This document shows positions 38,523-45,085 of a stretch of DNA of 45,085 nt, piece by piece. The first letter of the stretch is position 1; each line of letters starts with the position of its first letter. The notes under the pieces are model-generated. The model had not been told where the DNA came from. It made no database searches and worked only from the letters and a program-made list of their open reading frames with translations. Source of the stretch: Nonomuraea indica (GTDB lineage: Bacteria; Actinomycetota; Actinomycetes; Streptosporangiales; Streptosporangiaceae); contig NZ_KZ559470.1 of the NCBI RefSeq assembly GCF_002850745.1, positions 279,460 through 324,544 of the forward strand. The letters are read 5' to 3'. The translations under genes were made by a program, and so were the position numbers.

Positions 38523-39958
38523 CGCGGTCCCTCCGTGGGGTCGGCGGGCATGCCGGAGGTGTGCGCGTCACCGGGGTGCGCGCCGGCAGGGAGGTCACCG
38601 GTGTGGACGTCGAGGCTCAGCCGTACCGTGTCGTACGGCACCGCGACCGCGGCCAGCGCCTCGCCGCGCGTGGTGGGCAGGGGCAGGTGCAGGACCTGCC
38701 AGCGGGACGGGGTGTGCGGGCCGGGCCGGTCGTCCCGGGCGCGCCAGGGGCCGGGGTCGGCCAGGTCGGGGAAGGCCGCTCGCGCGACGTCCCGGGCGCC
38801 GGCGGCGGCGAGGGCGCGTTTCGACATGACGGTGCGCAGCTCCAGCCAGTGCCGGTCCTCTTCGGCCGCGTCCTCGATCTGCTCGCGTTCGGCGGGGCTC
38901 AGCTCGGCGGGGCTCAGCTCGGCGGCGCGCGGGGGTTTCGAGGGGGCGGCCAGGGCGATGGCGACGCCGACGCGCGGGTCGCGGGCGGTGGCGGCCAGCC
39001 ACAGGTCGCCGGCGTGGCACACGCTCGCCCATCCGTCCGGGTCCGGGGGGAGCCGAACGACCTCGTCGGGGTAACGGCGCAGCGTCCCGGCGGGCGGCGC
39101 GGCATCCTGGCCGGGGTGACGGCGCAGCGTCCCGGCGGGCGGCGCGGCGGCTCGTGAGGGGTCCGGCGTCCTTGCGGGCGGGGCCGGGGCGGGCGGCTGG
39201 CGCAGGAGCAGGCGGACCTCGTCGGGCTCCGGCGCGGCGGCCCGCCCGGCCAGGTCGGCGGCGATGAGGCGCGCGAGGTCGGCGGGGGTGTCCTTGACGA
39301 AGAAGTGACCGCCGTGCAGCGTGCGCAGCCCGAACCCGGCCGTGGTGTGCCTGGCCCAGCCGAGCATGTCGGCCGCGCTCACCTCGCCGTCGTCGAGCCC
39401 GGTGAAGGCCATGATCGGGACGTCCAGCGGCGGCTCGGGCGCGTAGCGGTAGTTCTTGATCCAGGTGAAGTCGGCACGGAGCAGGGGCAGCAGCAGCTCG
39501 CGCAGCTCCGGCTCGTGCTTGAGCCCGGGGTGCGCGCCGGCGCGGCGGACGAGCTGGTCGATGAACGCGTCGTCCGGCAGGTCGGCCGTGACCGCCAGCG
39601 GCACCCTGCGGTGCGGCGGGTGCGCGCCGCCGACGTAGAGCCGCGCGGGAGCGGGCAGACCGCGGCGACGCAGCTCGCGGGCGACCTCGAACACGATCCG
39701 CGCGCCCATGCTGTGGCCGTACAGGGCGTACGGCTCGCCGGTGGCGAGGGCGATCTCGTCGGTGATGCGGCCGATGGTGAAGACGGGCGGTTCGGTGATG
39801 CGGCTCTCGCGGCCCGGCAGGTGCAGGGGGGTCACCGTGACGTCGGCGGCGAGTTCGCGCTGGAGGCCGGTGTAGGCGCTGGCGCCTCCTCCGGCGTACG
39901 GCAGGCAGAAGATCGTGCGGGGCCGCTCCGGGCGGGCGGGGTGGATGCCCTGCGGCAC
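38519..39958 (-). CDS. Type II thioesterase fused to degenerate PPTase-like domain
   Basis: A protein of 479 aa. Residues about 13-240 are a type II (editing) thioesterase: FCLPYAGGGAS, GHSMG with Ser83, and the catalytic His218 (GGHFF). Residues about 245-460 are not part of this family. They resemble an Sfp-type phosphopantetheinyl transferase: ASVCHAGDLWLAATA for the usual SHSG block, RVGVAIA (330-335) for VGVDIE, MSKRALAAAG (379-388) for the W-S/T-x-K-E-A block. The acidic metal ligands are replaced (Asp to Ala333, Glu to Ala335, Glu to Arg381), so a catalytic role is unlikely. A duplicated PPAGTLRR segment lies between. The start is a GTG at 39958 with no Shine-Dalgarno, 5 nt after a 39-codon leader ORF, suggesting coupled reinitiation. 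Confidence 0.82.
   Translation of the reverse strand: MPQGIHPARPERPRTIFCLPYAGGGASAYTGLQRELAADVTVTPLHLPGRESRITEPPVFTIGRITDEIALATGEPYALYGHSMGARIVFEVARELRRRGLPAPARLYVGGAHPPHRRVPLAVTADLPDDAFIDQLVRRAGAHPGLKHEPELRELLLPLLRADFTWIKNYRYAPEPPLDVPIMAFTGLDDGEVSAADMLGWARHTTAGFGLRTLHGGHFFVKDTPADLARLIAADLAGRAAAPEPDEVRLLLRQPPAPAPPARTPDPSRAAAPPAGTLRRHPGQDAAPPAGTLRRYPDEVVRLPPDPDGWASVCHAGDLWLAATARDPRVGVAIALAAPSKPPRAAELSPAELSPAEREQIEDAAEEDRHWLELRTVMSKRALAAAGARDVARAAFPDLADPGPWRARDDRPGPHTPSRWQVLHLPLPTTRGEALAAVAVPYDTVRLSLDVHTGDLPAGAHPGDAHTSGMPADPTEGPR
39068..39148. repeat. 45-bp spaced direct duplication in the thioesterase linker
   Basis: Two copies encode AAPPAGTLRR(H/Y)P at residues 271-282 and 286-297 of the thioesterase fusion, nearly identical at DNA level with a 45-bp period. 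It lies between the thioesterase and the PPTase-like part. Confidence 0.85.
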
Positions 39959-39963
39959 CGCGG

Positions 39964-40083
39964 TCAGCTGGCCGGTGATGGCCCAGCACCTCCCCGGAGG
40001 GAGGCGGTCGTGCGGGGGTCGCAGGGGGCGGGCGTCGGCGGGGGTGTTCGTCGCTGCTGAATGTGGAGGTGTTCAATCGCCAT
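39964..40083 (-). CDS. Candidate 39-aa leader ORF upstream of the cluster operon
   Basis: The ATG at 40083 has a strong GAGGAG ribosome-binding site 7-8 nt upstream and is the first start after two good promoters. It encodes [20 protein letters not shown], then an Arg/Thr/Gly/Ser-rich tail, and stops at 39964. That stop is only 5 nt before the GTG of the thioesterase gene, which has no ribosome-binding site of its own. A leader peptide that couples translation is the simplest reading. It could instead be non-functional. No homolog is recognised. Confidence 0.45.
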   Translation of the reverse strand: MAIEHLHIQQRRTPPPTPAPCDPRTTASLRGGAGPSPAS

Positions 40084-40140
40084 GTTACGGCGCTCCTCGA
40101 CAAATGCCTAAAAGACGCTTAATGGGATTTCGACCGGACG

Positions 40141-40170
40141 ACTATCACATTTTCTGTGATGCGCCGTCAA
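40141..40170 (-). promoter_or_regulatory. Promoter P1 of the NRPS-PKS operon
   Basis: On the minus strand TTGACG (40170-40165) and GATAGT (40146-40141) are separated by 18 bp. The predicted start lies about 50 nt before the leader ATG. A 6-bp inverted repeat sits inside the spacer. Confidence 0.6.
40144..40160. promoter_or_regulatory. Operator-like inverted repeat within promoter P1
   Basis: ATCACA-N5-TGTGAT, a perfect 6-bp inverted repeat with a 5-bp A/T-rich spacer, lies between the -35 and -10 boxes of P1. A protein bound there would block transcription. The regulator is unknown. Confidence 0.55.
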
Positions 40171-40183
40171 CCACGGCAAGACT

Positions 40184-40213
40184 CTTATATCCACCACTTA
40201 CGGGCGGCGTCAA
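40184..40213 (-). promoter_or_regulatory. Promoter P2 of the NRPS-PKS operon
   Basis: On the minus strand TTGACG (40213-40208) and TATAAG (40189-40184) are separated by 18 bp, a near-consensus sigma-70 promoter. It lies 43 bp upstream of P1 in the same direction, in an AT-richer stretch. Confidence 0.65.
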
Positions 40214-40755
40214 CAGCGTGTTTACGTGGCCCGCAACCTTGCCGAGGTAACGGTAGTCAATCCCTCCAGCGATCTTGCTTCACGCTGCTGCCGATGATAA
40301 AGCACCTGGACACATTACGGACATACGCGACTTCTTGTTCGGTCCGCCCGATACCGGTTTTGCCCCACTAGATATTGTTTGGGCTGTTTGGGGGCGTGTG
40401 CTGCCGCCTGTCCCCCGGGCACGCGATCACCGGCGAGGACGGCGCGGTGTGCGCCGGCCGTCGCACGGATGGCGCGGAGAATGCGCACAGGAGTTCTCGT
40501 GACGCCATTCCCGGATACCGGCGGCGTGTCAGCACCATCCGCCGCCCACGGTCGTCACAGCTCCGCGCAAATGCCGTCAGTCAAGAAGCGGACGCGAGGA
40601 TTTCGGACCCCCTTGACAAAGCCCCACGCCCGGCCTGGGCAGCCTCGCTCCCGCGCCATCGGCTCCGCGAAGCGCGGAGGTATAACACAATTCTCCATTT
40701 CCTCGACTGGGCCCTGTCAGGGCCGGCGCCGCTTTTCCTGGAGAGAAATTCGCGC
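40214..40755. other. Intergenic region upstream of the cluster promoters
   Basis: No gene with codon bias or a ribosome-binding site is supported on either strand over about 540 bp, and GC is lower than in the genes. Two perfect hairpins stand near its moaA end: CTCCGCG-AAG-CGCGGAG (40663-40679) and GGCCCTG-T-CAGGGCC (40710-40724). The second may end moaA transcription, although no T-run follows. Long-range control sites for the cluster could lie here. Confidence 0.55.
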
Positions 40756-41745
40756 TCAGCCGCCGATGGCCGACATCGGCCGCGAGGGCTGCAGGAACGA
40801 CGGGTCGTCGATGCCGTGCCCCGCGCGCTTGCCGGCCACCGCGGCGATCCACCGCTCGGTCAGCTCGTCGTCCGAGGCGCCCGCCCGCATGGCCGTCTTG
40901 AGGTCGGACTCCTCCCGGGCGAACAGGCAGTTGCGCACCTGCCCGTCGGCGGTGAGCCGGACCCGGTCGCAGGCGCCGCAGAACGGGCGGGTCACCGACC
41001 CGATGACGCCCACGCGCGCGGGCCCTCCGTCCACGAGGAACCGCTCGGCCGGGGCACTGCCCCGCTCCTCCAGGTCGTCGGGGGTGAGGTCGAACGCGTC
41101 CGACAGCAGGCCCAGGATCTCGTCTGCGGTCACCATGCCGTCACGGCTCCAGCCGTGCTGGGCGTCCAGCGGCATCTGCTCGATGAAGCGCAGCTCGTAG
41201 CCCTGCTCCAGGCAGAACCTCAGCAGCGGGACGGCCTCGTGGTCGTTGACGCCGCGCATCAGGACGGCGTTGACCTTGACGGGTCGCAGGCCCGCGTCGT
41301 GCGCCGCCGCGAGGCCGGCGATCACGTCGTCGTGCCGGTCGCGGTGCGCCAGCCGCTTGAACGTGCCGGGGTCGAGCGTGTCGAGGGAGACGTTGACCCG
41401 GTCGAGGCCCGTCTGCGCCAGCGGCACGGCGAGCCTGGCCAGGCCGATGCCGTTGGTCGTCAGCGAGATCTGCGGACGGGGTCGCAGCGCGGCGGTGCGG
41501 GCGACGATCTCGGGCAGCTCCCGGCGCAGCAGCGGCTCGCCGCCGGTGTAGCGGACCTCGGTGATGCCGAGACGCTCGACGCCGATCGTGACCAGGCGGA
41601 CGATCTCGTCGGCGGTCAGCAGCTTGGCGTTGGGCAGCCAGTCGAGCCCTTCGGGCGGCATGCAGTAGGTGCACCGCAGGTTGCACTTGTCCGTGAGTGA
41701 CACCCGCAGATCTGTCGCCACCCGTCCGAACGAGTCTCGCAACAC
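40756..41745 (-). CDS. moaA: GTP 3',8-cyclase (molybdenum cofactor biosynthesis)
   Basis: A radical SAM enzyme of 329 aa that, with MoaC, converts GTP to cyclic pyranopterin monophosphate. The N-terminal cluster motif CNLRCTYC (CxxxCxxC, residues 21-28) is present, as are the C-terminal cluster PFCGACDRVR...NCLF and the terminal Gly-Gly (MSAIGG) needed for activity. TGGEPLLR and TTNGIGL are SAM-domain blocks. The GTG at 41745 is chosen because AGGAGG stands 8 nt upstream; an upstream in-frame start at 41793 would add an unconserved leader. It is divergent from rtcB and lies upstream of, and in the same direction as, the NRPS-PKS operon. Confidence 0.95.
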   Translation of the reverse strand: MLRDSFGRVATDLRVSLTDKCNLRCTYCMPPEGLDWLPNAKLLTADEIVRLVTIGVERLGITEVRYTGGEPLLRRELPEIVARTAALRPRPQISLTTNGIGLARLAVPLAQTGLDRVNVSLDTLDPGTFKRLAHRDRHDDVIAGLAAAHDAGLRPVKVNAVLMRGVNDHEAVPLLRFCLEQGYELRFIEQMPLDAQHGWSRDGMVTADEILGLLSDAFDLTPDDLEERGSAPAERFLVDGGPARVGVIGSVTRPFCGACDRVRLTADGQVRNCLFAREESDLKTAMRAGASDDELTERWIAAVAGKRAGHGIDDPSFLQPSRPMSAIGG

Positions 41746-41920
41746 GGGCGTCACCTCCTGTCCGATGGCCGGGACAGCAAGCCTACGGCCCACTCCGGGT
41801 CGCCCTCACAGCCGCCCATCCCTCATGACAACAGCTCCCCGGCGGGCGTGATTCCCCTCGGGCGCCGTGCGGGGGGACTCCCTCGATCATGCATCACCCC
41901 ACCGGGGAGGGGCAGCATAA

Positions 41921-41971
41921 ATGAGTGGGGTTCTCGTCATGATCGCGGCACACTGGGCCGCGGACGAGTAA
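41921..41971 (+). CDS. Possible 16-aa upstream ORF before rtcB
   Basis: An ATG at 41921 follows GGGGAGGGG and encodes MSGVLVMIAAHWAADE. Its TAA stop overlaps the AAGGAG ribosome-binding site of rtcB, 12 nt before the rtcB ATG, which would allow coupling. With only 16 codons it may be chance. Confidence 0.3.
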   Translation: MSGVLVMIAAHWAADE

Positions 41972-41983
41972 GGAGATCCCGTC

Positions 41984-43138
41984 ATGCCGCACCAGCCCGC
42001 ACCCAACCTGCTGTCATGGGCCAGCGAGATCGACGAGGGCGCGATCGCGCAGGCCGCGCGCACCGCCCGGCTGCCGTTCGTGGCCGGTCACGTCGCCCTC
42101 ATGCCCGACGCGCACGTCGGGATCGGGGCCACGGTCGGCTCCGTGATCCCCACCGAGGGCGCGATCATCCCGGCCGCCGTGGGCGTGGACATCGGCTGCG
42201 GCATGGTCGCCACCGAGACCACCCTGACGGCCGCCGACCTGCCCGACGACCTGTCCCGGCTGATGCCGATCGTGGAGCGGCGCATCCCGGCCGGCGTGGG
42301 CAAGGGGCACGACGACCCCGCCCTCGACCGGACGCTCGCCTCGCTCGGCCTGCCGCACACCAGCCTGACGCCCAAGCAGGAGAGGACGGTGGCGGCGCAG
42401 TTCGGCACGCTCGGTTCCGGCAACCACTTCGTCGAGGTGTGCCTGGACGAGCGGGAGCGGGTGTGGACGGTCCTCCACTCGGGCTCGCGCGGCATCGGCA
42501 ACCAGCTCGCGACCAAGCACATCGCCGGGGCCCGCGCGTTGATGCGCCGTCTGGCGATCGGCCTGGAGGACCCGGACCTGGCGTACTTCACCCAGAGCAC
42601 CCCGGAGTTCACCGCGTACATCGAGGACATGCTGTGGGCGCAGCGCTACGCCATGGCCTCGCGGGCGCGGATGGACAAGGTGCTGGTCGAGGCCCTGTTC
42701 CGGGTGGTCGGCAAGGGCGCGCGGGTGCGCACCATCAACTGCCACCACAACTACTCCGAGCGTGAGACGCACGCCGGCAAGGACCTGTGGATCACCCGCA
42801 AGGGGGCCATTAAGGCCGACTCCGGCGACGAGGGCGTGATCCCCGGCTCGATGGGGACGCGGTCCTACATCGTGCGCGGGATCGGCAACCCGGCGTCGTA
42901 CAACTCCTGCTCCCACGGGGCGGGGCGGCGGATGTCGCGCGGACGGGCCAAGCGGGAGCTGTCGGCGCAGTCGCTCAGCGAGGCCATGCGGGGCCGCACC
43001 TGGAACTCCGACCGGGCCGCCGCGCTGGTGGACGAGCACCCCGAGGCGTACAAGCCGATCGACCAGGTGATGGCCGACCAGCGTGACCTGGTCGAGGTGC
43101 AGCACACGCTGAGCCAGGTGTTCAACTACAAGGGGTGA
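41984..43138 (+). CDS. rtcB: RNA-splicing ligase RtcB
   Basis: A 384-aa RNA ligase that joins 2',3'-cyclic phosphate (or 3'-phosphate) and 5'-OH RNA ends with GTP and Mn2+. All key blocks are present: VDIGCGM (Asp69, Cys72), GSGNHFVEV, VLHSGSRGIGNQ, INCHHNY, GSMGTRSYIVRG and SCSHGAGRRMSR, where His311 is the residue that is guanylylated. The length fits the shorter bacterial class. AAGGAG stands upstream of the ATG. The role may be tRNA or rRNA repair. No rtcA or rtcR is nearby. Confidence 0.95.
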   Translation: MPHQPAPNLLSWASEIDEGAIAQAARTARLPFVAGHVALMPDAHVGIGATVGSVIPTEGAIIPAAVGVDIGCGMVATETTLTAADLPDDLSRLMPIVERRIPAGVGKGHDDPALDRTLASLGLPHTSLTPKQERTVAAQFGTLGSGNHFVEVCLDERERVWTVLHSGSRGIGNQLATKHIAGARALMRRLAIGLEDPDLAYFTQSTPEFTAYIEDMLWAQRYAMASRARMDKVLVEALFRVVGKGARVRTINCHHNYSERETHAGKDLWITRKGAIKADSGDEGVIPGSMGTRSYIVRGIGNPASYNSCSHGAGRRMSRGRAKRELSAQSLSEAMRGRTWNSDRAAALVDEHPEAYKPIDQVMADQRDLVEVQHTLSQVFNYKG

Positions 43139-43198
43139 TTCGACCAGGTCACCGCGGGTATGCGACGGTCCGGGAAACCGTCGAGAGGGGGCCCGGTC

Positions 43199-43855
43199 AT
43201 GCGCCGTGTCGTGGCGTCAGCCGCCGTCGCGCTCGCCCTTGCCGCCGCGGGCTGCGCCAACCTGTCCAGCGACTACAACGACCCGACACAGCTGCACCGC
43301 CCGCAGAACGACGGGGCCAACGGCACCGTGGACCAGGTGCACGTGCGCAACGCGTTCATGCTCGGCCCGGAGGGCGCCGCGTCGCGCCGGCAGGCCACCG
43401 GCCGGCCGACCGGAGAGCCGGGCGCGCACCAGCCCGGCGGGCAGCCGACGGCCACGCCCGGACAGCCGACGGGACAGCCGGGTGGTGGGAAGGCGGCGGC
43501 CGGGGAGCTCCCGTTGTACGCGGTGCTGGTGAACGACCGGTCCGAAGCCGTCCGGCTGGAGCAGGTGACGATCGAGGGTGGCGGCACGGTGCGGCTGGCC
43601 GGCGCGGTCGAGGTGCCGCCGGGCGGCATCGCGGGGGCCGACCGGCCGATCGGCACGGTCAGCGGCGCGTCCACGCGCACGTGGTTGCCGATGACGTTCA
43701 CCTTCGCCGCCGGCCCTCGCCTGAAGCTCATGGTGCCGGTGCTGGCCAGGAGCGGCATGTACGCCACCTACAGCCCGTCGCCGCAGGGCGTCCCCACGGG
43801 CTCGCCGCCACCGGCCACGGCGACGCCGAGCCCCGCGCCCACCGGCTCGCCGTGA
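43199..43855 (+). CDS. Predicted lipoprotein of unknown function
   Basis: A 218-aa lipoprotein: signal peptide MRRVVASAAVALALAAAGC with the lipobox LAAAGC, then a Pro/Gly/Thr-rich linker containing short repeats (GQPTxxPGQPTGQPGG). A domain with LPLYAVLVNDRSEAVRLEQVTIEGGG, then PMTFTFAAGPRLKLMVPVLARSGMY, suggests a copper-chaperone-like or DUF461-like beta sandwich, but I cannot confirm this. The ATG at 43199 has GAGAGGGGG upstream; the longer in-frame start at 43160 lacks a signal-peptide context. The tail is Pro/Ser/Thr-rich. Confidence 0.75.
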   Translation: MRRVVASAAVALALAAAGCANLSSDYNDPTQLHRPQNDGANGTVDQVHVRNAFMLGPEGAASRRQATGRPTGEPGAHQPGGQPTATPGQPTGQPGGGKAAAGELPLYAVLVNDRSEAVRLEQVTIEGGGTVRLAGAVEVPPGGIAGADRPIGTVSGASTRTWLPMTFTFAAGPRLKLMVPVLARSGMYATYSPSPQGVPTGSPPPATATPSPAPTGSP

Positions 43856-43891
43856 TCGCGGCGCGGCCCGGCGGGCGGTACGGTCACCCTT

Positions 43892-44920
43892 GTGCCGTCC
43901 GCTTCGACCGACTCCGCTGACGGGCGCGGCCGGGCTCCCCTGGTGATCGCCCACCGCGGCGCCAGCGCCCACCGCCCCGAGCACACGCTCCTGTCGTACG
44001 AGGCCGCCATCGCGATGGGGGCCGACCACATCGAACCCGACCTGGTCGCGACGAAGGACCACGTGCTGGTGGCCCGGCACGAGAACGAGATCTCCGGCAC
44101 CACCGACGTGGCCGCCCGGCCGGAGTTCGCCGGCCGGCGGACGACGAAGGTCGTCGACGGGCGGCCGGTCACCGGCTGGTTCACCGAGGACTTCACGCTC
44201 GCGGAGCTGAAGACGTTGCGGGCCAGGGAGCGGGTGCCGGAGCTGCGGCCGGGCAACACCGCCTTCGACGGGCTGGCCGAGGTGCCGACGTTCGAGGAGG
44301 TCGTCCGGCTGGCGCGGCGTCACGGCGTGGGCGTCTATCCGGAAACCAAGCACCCGAGCCACTTCGCCGCCCTCGGGCTGCCGCTGGAGGAGCCGCTGCT
44401 GGCGGTGCTGGAGGCGGAGGGGATGGCCGAGGTGTTCGTCCAGTCGTTCGAGACGGCCAACCTCATGGCGCTGCGCTCCCGCACGCGGCTGCCGCTGATC
44501 CAGCTCATCCCCGTCGCGGGTGCCCCCTACGACCGGGTGGCGGCCGGCGATCCGCGCACGTACGACGACATGGTGACGCCGCGGGGGCTGCGCGAGGTGG
44601 CCGCGTACGCGGACGGGATCGGCGTGGACACGCGGCGCGTCGTGCCGGCCGGCCCGGACGGGCGGCTGCTGGCGCCGACCACCCTCGTCGCCGACGCGCA
44701 CCGCGCGGGCCTGCAAGTGCACGTCTGGACGATCCGCAACGAGAACTCCCAGCTCCCCCTCGACCATCGGCTGGGCGACCCCGCGAGTCCCGAGTTCGCG
44801 CGGGCGACCGGCGACGTGGCGGGCTGGCTCGACCGGCTGCTCGAACTGGGCGTGGACGGCGCGTTCTGCGACGACCCGGCGATGGGCCGCGCCGTCGTCA
44901 CCCGCCGACGCCACAGGTAG
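43892..44920 (+). CDS. glpQ: Glycerophosphodiester phosphodiesterase
   Basis: A GDPD family enzyme of 342 aa that hydrolyses glycerophosphodiesters to glycerol 3-phosphate and an alcohol. The catalytic blocks are IAHRGASAHRPEHTLLSYEAAI and DHIEPDLVATKDHVLVARHENEI, followed by YPETKHP and VQSFE, and HVWTIRNEN near the C-terminus. No signal peptide is visible, so it is probably cytoplasmic in this annotation. The start is a GTG at 43892 with no strong ribosome-binding site, 36 nt after the lipoprotein gene. The last codons lie in the first unit of a degenerate tandem repeat that continues past the stop. Confidence 0.92.
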   Translation: MPSASTDSADGRGRAPLVIAHRGASAHRPEHTLLSYEAAIAMGADHIEPDLVATKDHVLVARHENEISGTTDVAARPEFAGRRTTKVVDGRPVTGWFTEDFTLAELKTLRARERVPELRPGNTAFDGLAEVPTFEEVVRLARRHGVGVYPETKHPSHFAALGLPLEEPLLAVLEAEGMAEVFVQSFETANLMALRSRTRLPLIQLIPVAGAPYDRVAAGDPRTYDDMVTPRGLREVAAYADGIGVDTRRVVPAGPDGRLLAPTTLVADAHRAGLQVHVWTIRNENSQLPLDHRLGDPASPEFARATGDVAGWLDRLLELGVDGAFCDDPAMGRAVVTRRRHR

Positions 44921-45068
44921 CCGGCACGGCGGTCACCCGCCGACGCCGCAGCCCGACCGGACCGCCGTCACCCCGCTAGCACCGCAGGCGGACCGGACCG
45001 CCGTCACCCGGCCGCGCCACAGTGAGAAGGAACCGCCGTCACCCCCGCCGCACCGCAGGCGGACCGGA
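44891..45068. repeat. Degenerate ~35-bp tandem repeats at the end of the GDPD gene
   Basis: About five units of 34-37 bp, each starting with a GCCGTCACCC-like sequence and including CGCAGGCGGACCGGA or a diverged form. The first unit codes for the C-terminus of the phosphodiesterase; the rest are non-coding. Units begin near 44891, 44928, 44962, 44998 and 45033. Confidence 0.75.
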
Positions 45069-45082
45069 CCCCCCCCCCCCCC
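45069..45082. other. Run of 14 C at the window end
   Basis: A 14-nt C homopolymer follows the last repeat unit. Runs of this length are unusual even in this genome and often mark a low-quality contig edge. Confidence 0.7.
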
Positions 45083-45085
45083 GCC

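Noticed and set aside
38519..39240. Active PPTase for the cluster
   Set aside because: The PPTase-like half of the thioesterase protein lacks the acidic metal ligands, so it is not called as an active enzyme.
40613..40650. TTGACA as a plus-strand promoter in the moaA/cluster gap
   Set aside because: No -10-like hexamer at 16-19 bp and no gene downstream on the plus strand.
40375..41700. Plus-strand open frames over the intergenic region and moaA
   Set aside because: No ribosome-binding site, no family features, and they are antisense to moaA for most of their length.
44891..45068. Possible CRISPR array
   Set aside because: Units are directly adjacent, degenerate and without unique spacers, and no cas gene is near.

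Overview
The window is very high-GC actinomycete DNA. Strong third-position G/C bias, GTG starts, 4-nt gene overlaps, a 6C-type small RNA, a DUF3090/MSMEG_4193-type phosphatase pair, an InhA-type FabI and F420-type enzymes all point to a filamentous actinomycete. A Streptosporangiales-like genus (e.g. Nonomuraea) fits, but the genus cannot be fixed from the sequence. The last bases are a run of 14 C, which may mark a contig edge.

Left part (1-12127) is core-like: a truncated DUF3090 gene and a histidine phosphatase (minus), an aldo/keto reductase and a secreted anchored protein (plus), the FAS-II pair fabG-fabI (minus), tldD-tldE (plus), a secreted C45/Ntn-hydrolase-like lipoprotein (minus), dodecin (minus), a DUF3099 membrane protein followed by a three-hairpin 6C-like sRNA (plus), mobA with a DUF6457 gene (minus), and an LLM-class flavin oxidoreductase (plus).

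Middle part (12216-40213) is a compact NRPS-PKS hybrid cluster read entirely on the minus strand, probably as one operon. From the promoter end inward it holds: a 39-codon leader ORF; a type II thioesterase fused to a degenerate phosphopantetheinyl-transferase-like domain; NRPS A-T-C-A-T; PKS KS-AT-KR-DH-ACP; MbtH; NRPS C-A-T; NRPS C-A-T-C-A-T; NRPS C-A-T-TE; and an MFS exporter. Most junctions overlap by 4 nt or are separated by only a few bases. Collinearity predicts aa1-aa2-(malonate-derived C2 unit, probably reduced and dehydrated)-Gly(?)-aa-Ser-Ser, released by a thioesterase with a Cys nucleophile. Ser is read from the specificity codes with fair confidence, Gly with less, and the other residues are open. 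No regulator, active PPTase or dedicated tailoring enzyme is visible inside the cluster.

The cluster is unusual in several ways: in-frame tandem repeats and duplications inside catalytic domains (six 30-bp units in one A domain, an exact 207-bp duplication in another, a 12-bp repeat in a third), a PKS with DH after KR, a Cys-type TE, a thioesterase fused to what looks like a dead PPTase, and an A domain of an aminoadipate-like class.

Right part (40214-45085) is core-like again: about 540 bp without a gene, moaA (minus), then rtcB, a lipoprotein and a glycerophosphodiester phosphodiesterase (plus), ending in degenerate ~35-bp tandem repeats. Molybdenum-cofactor genes flank the cluster on both sides, consistent with insertion into a conserved chromosomal neighbourhood (inference).
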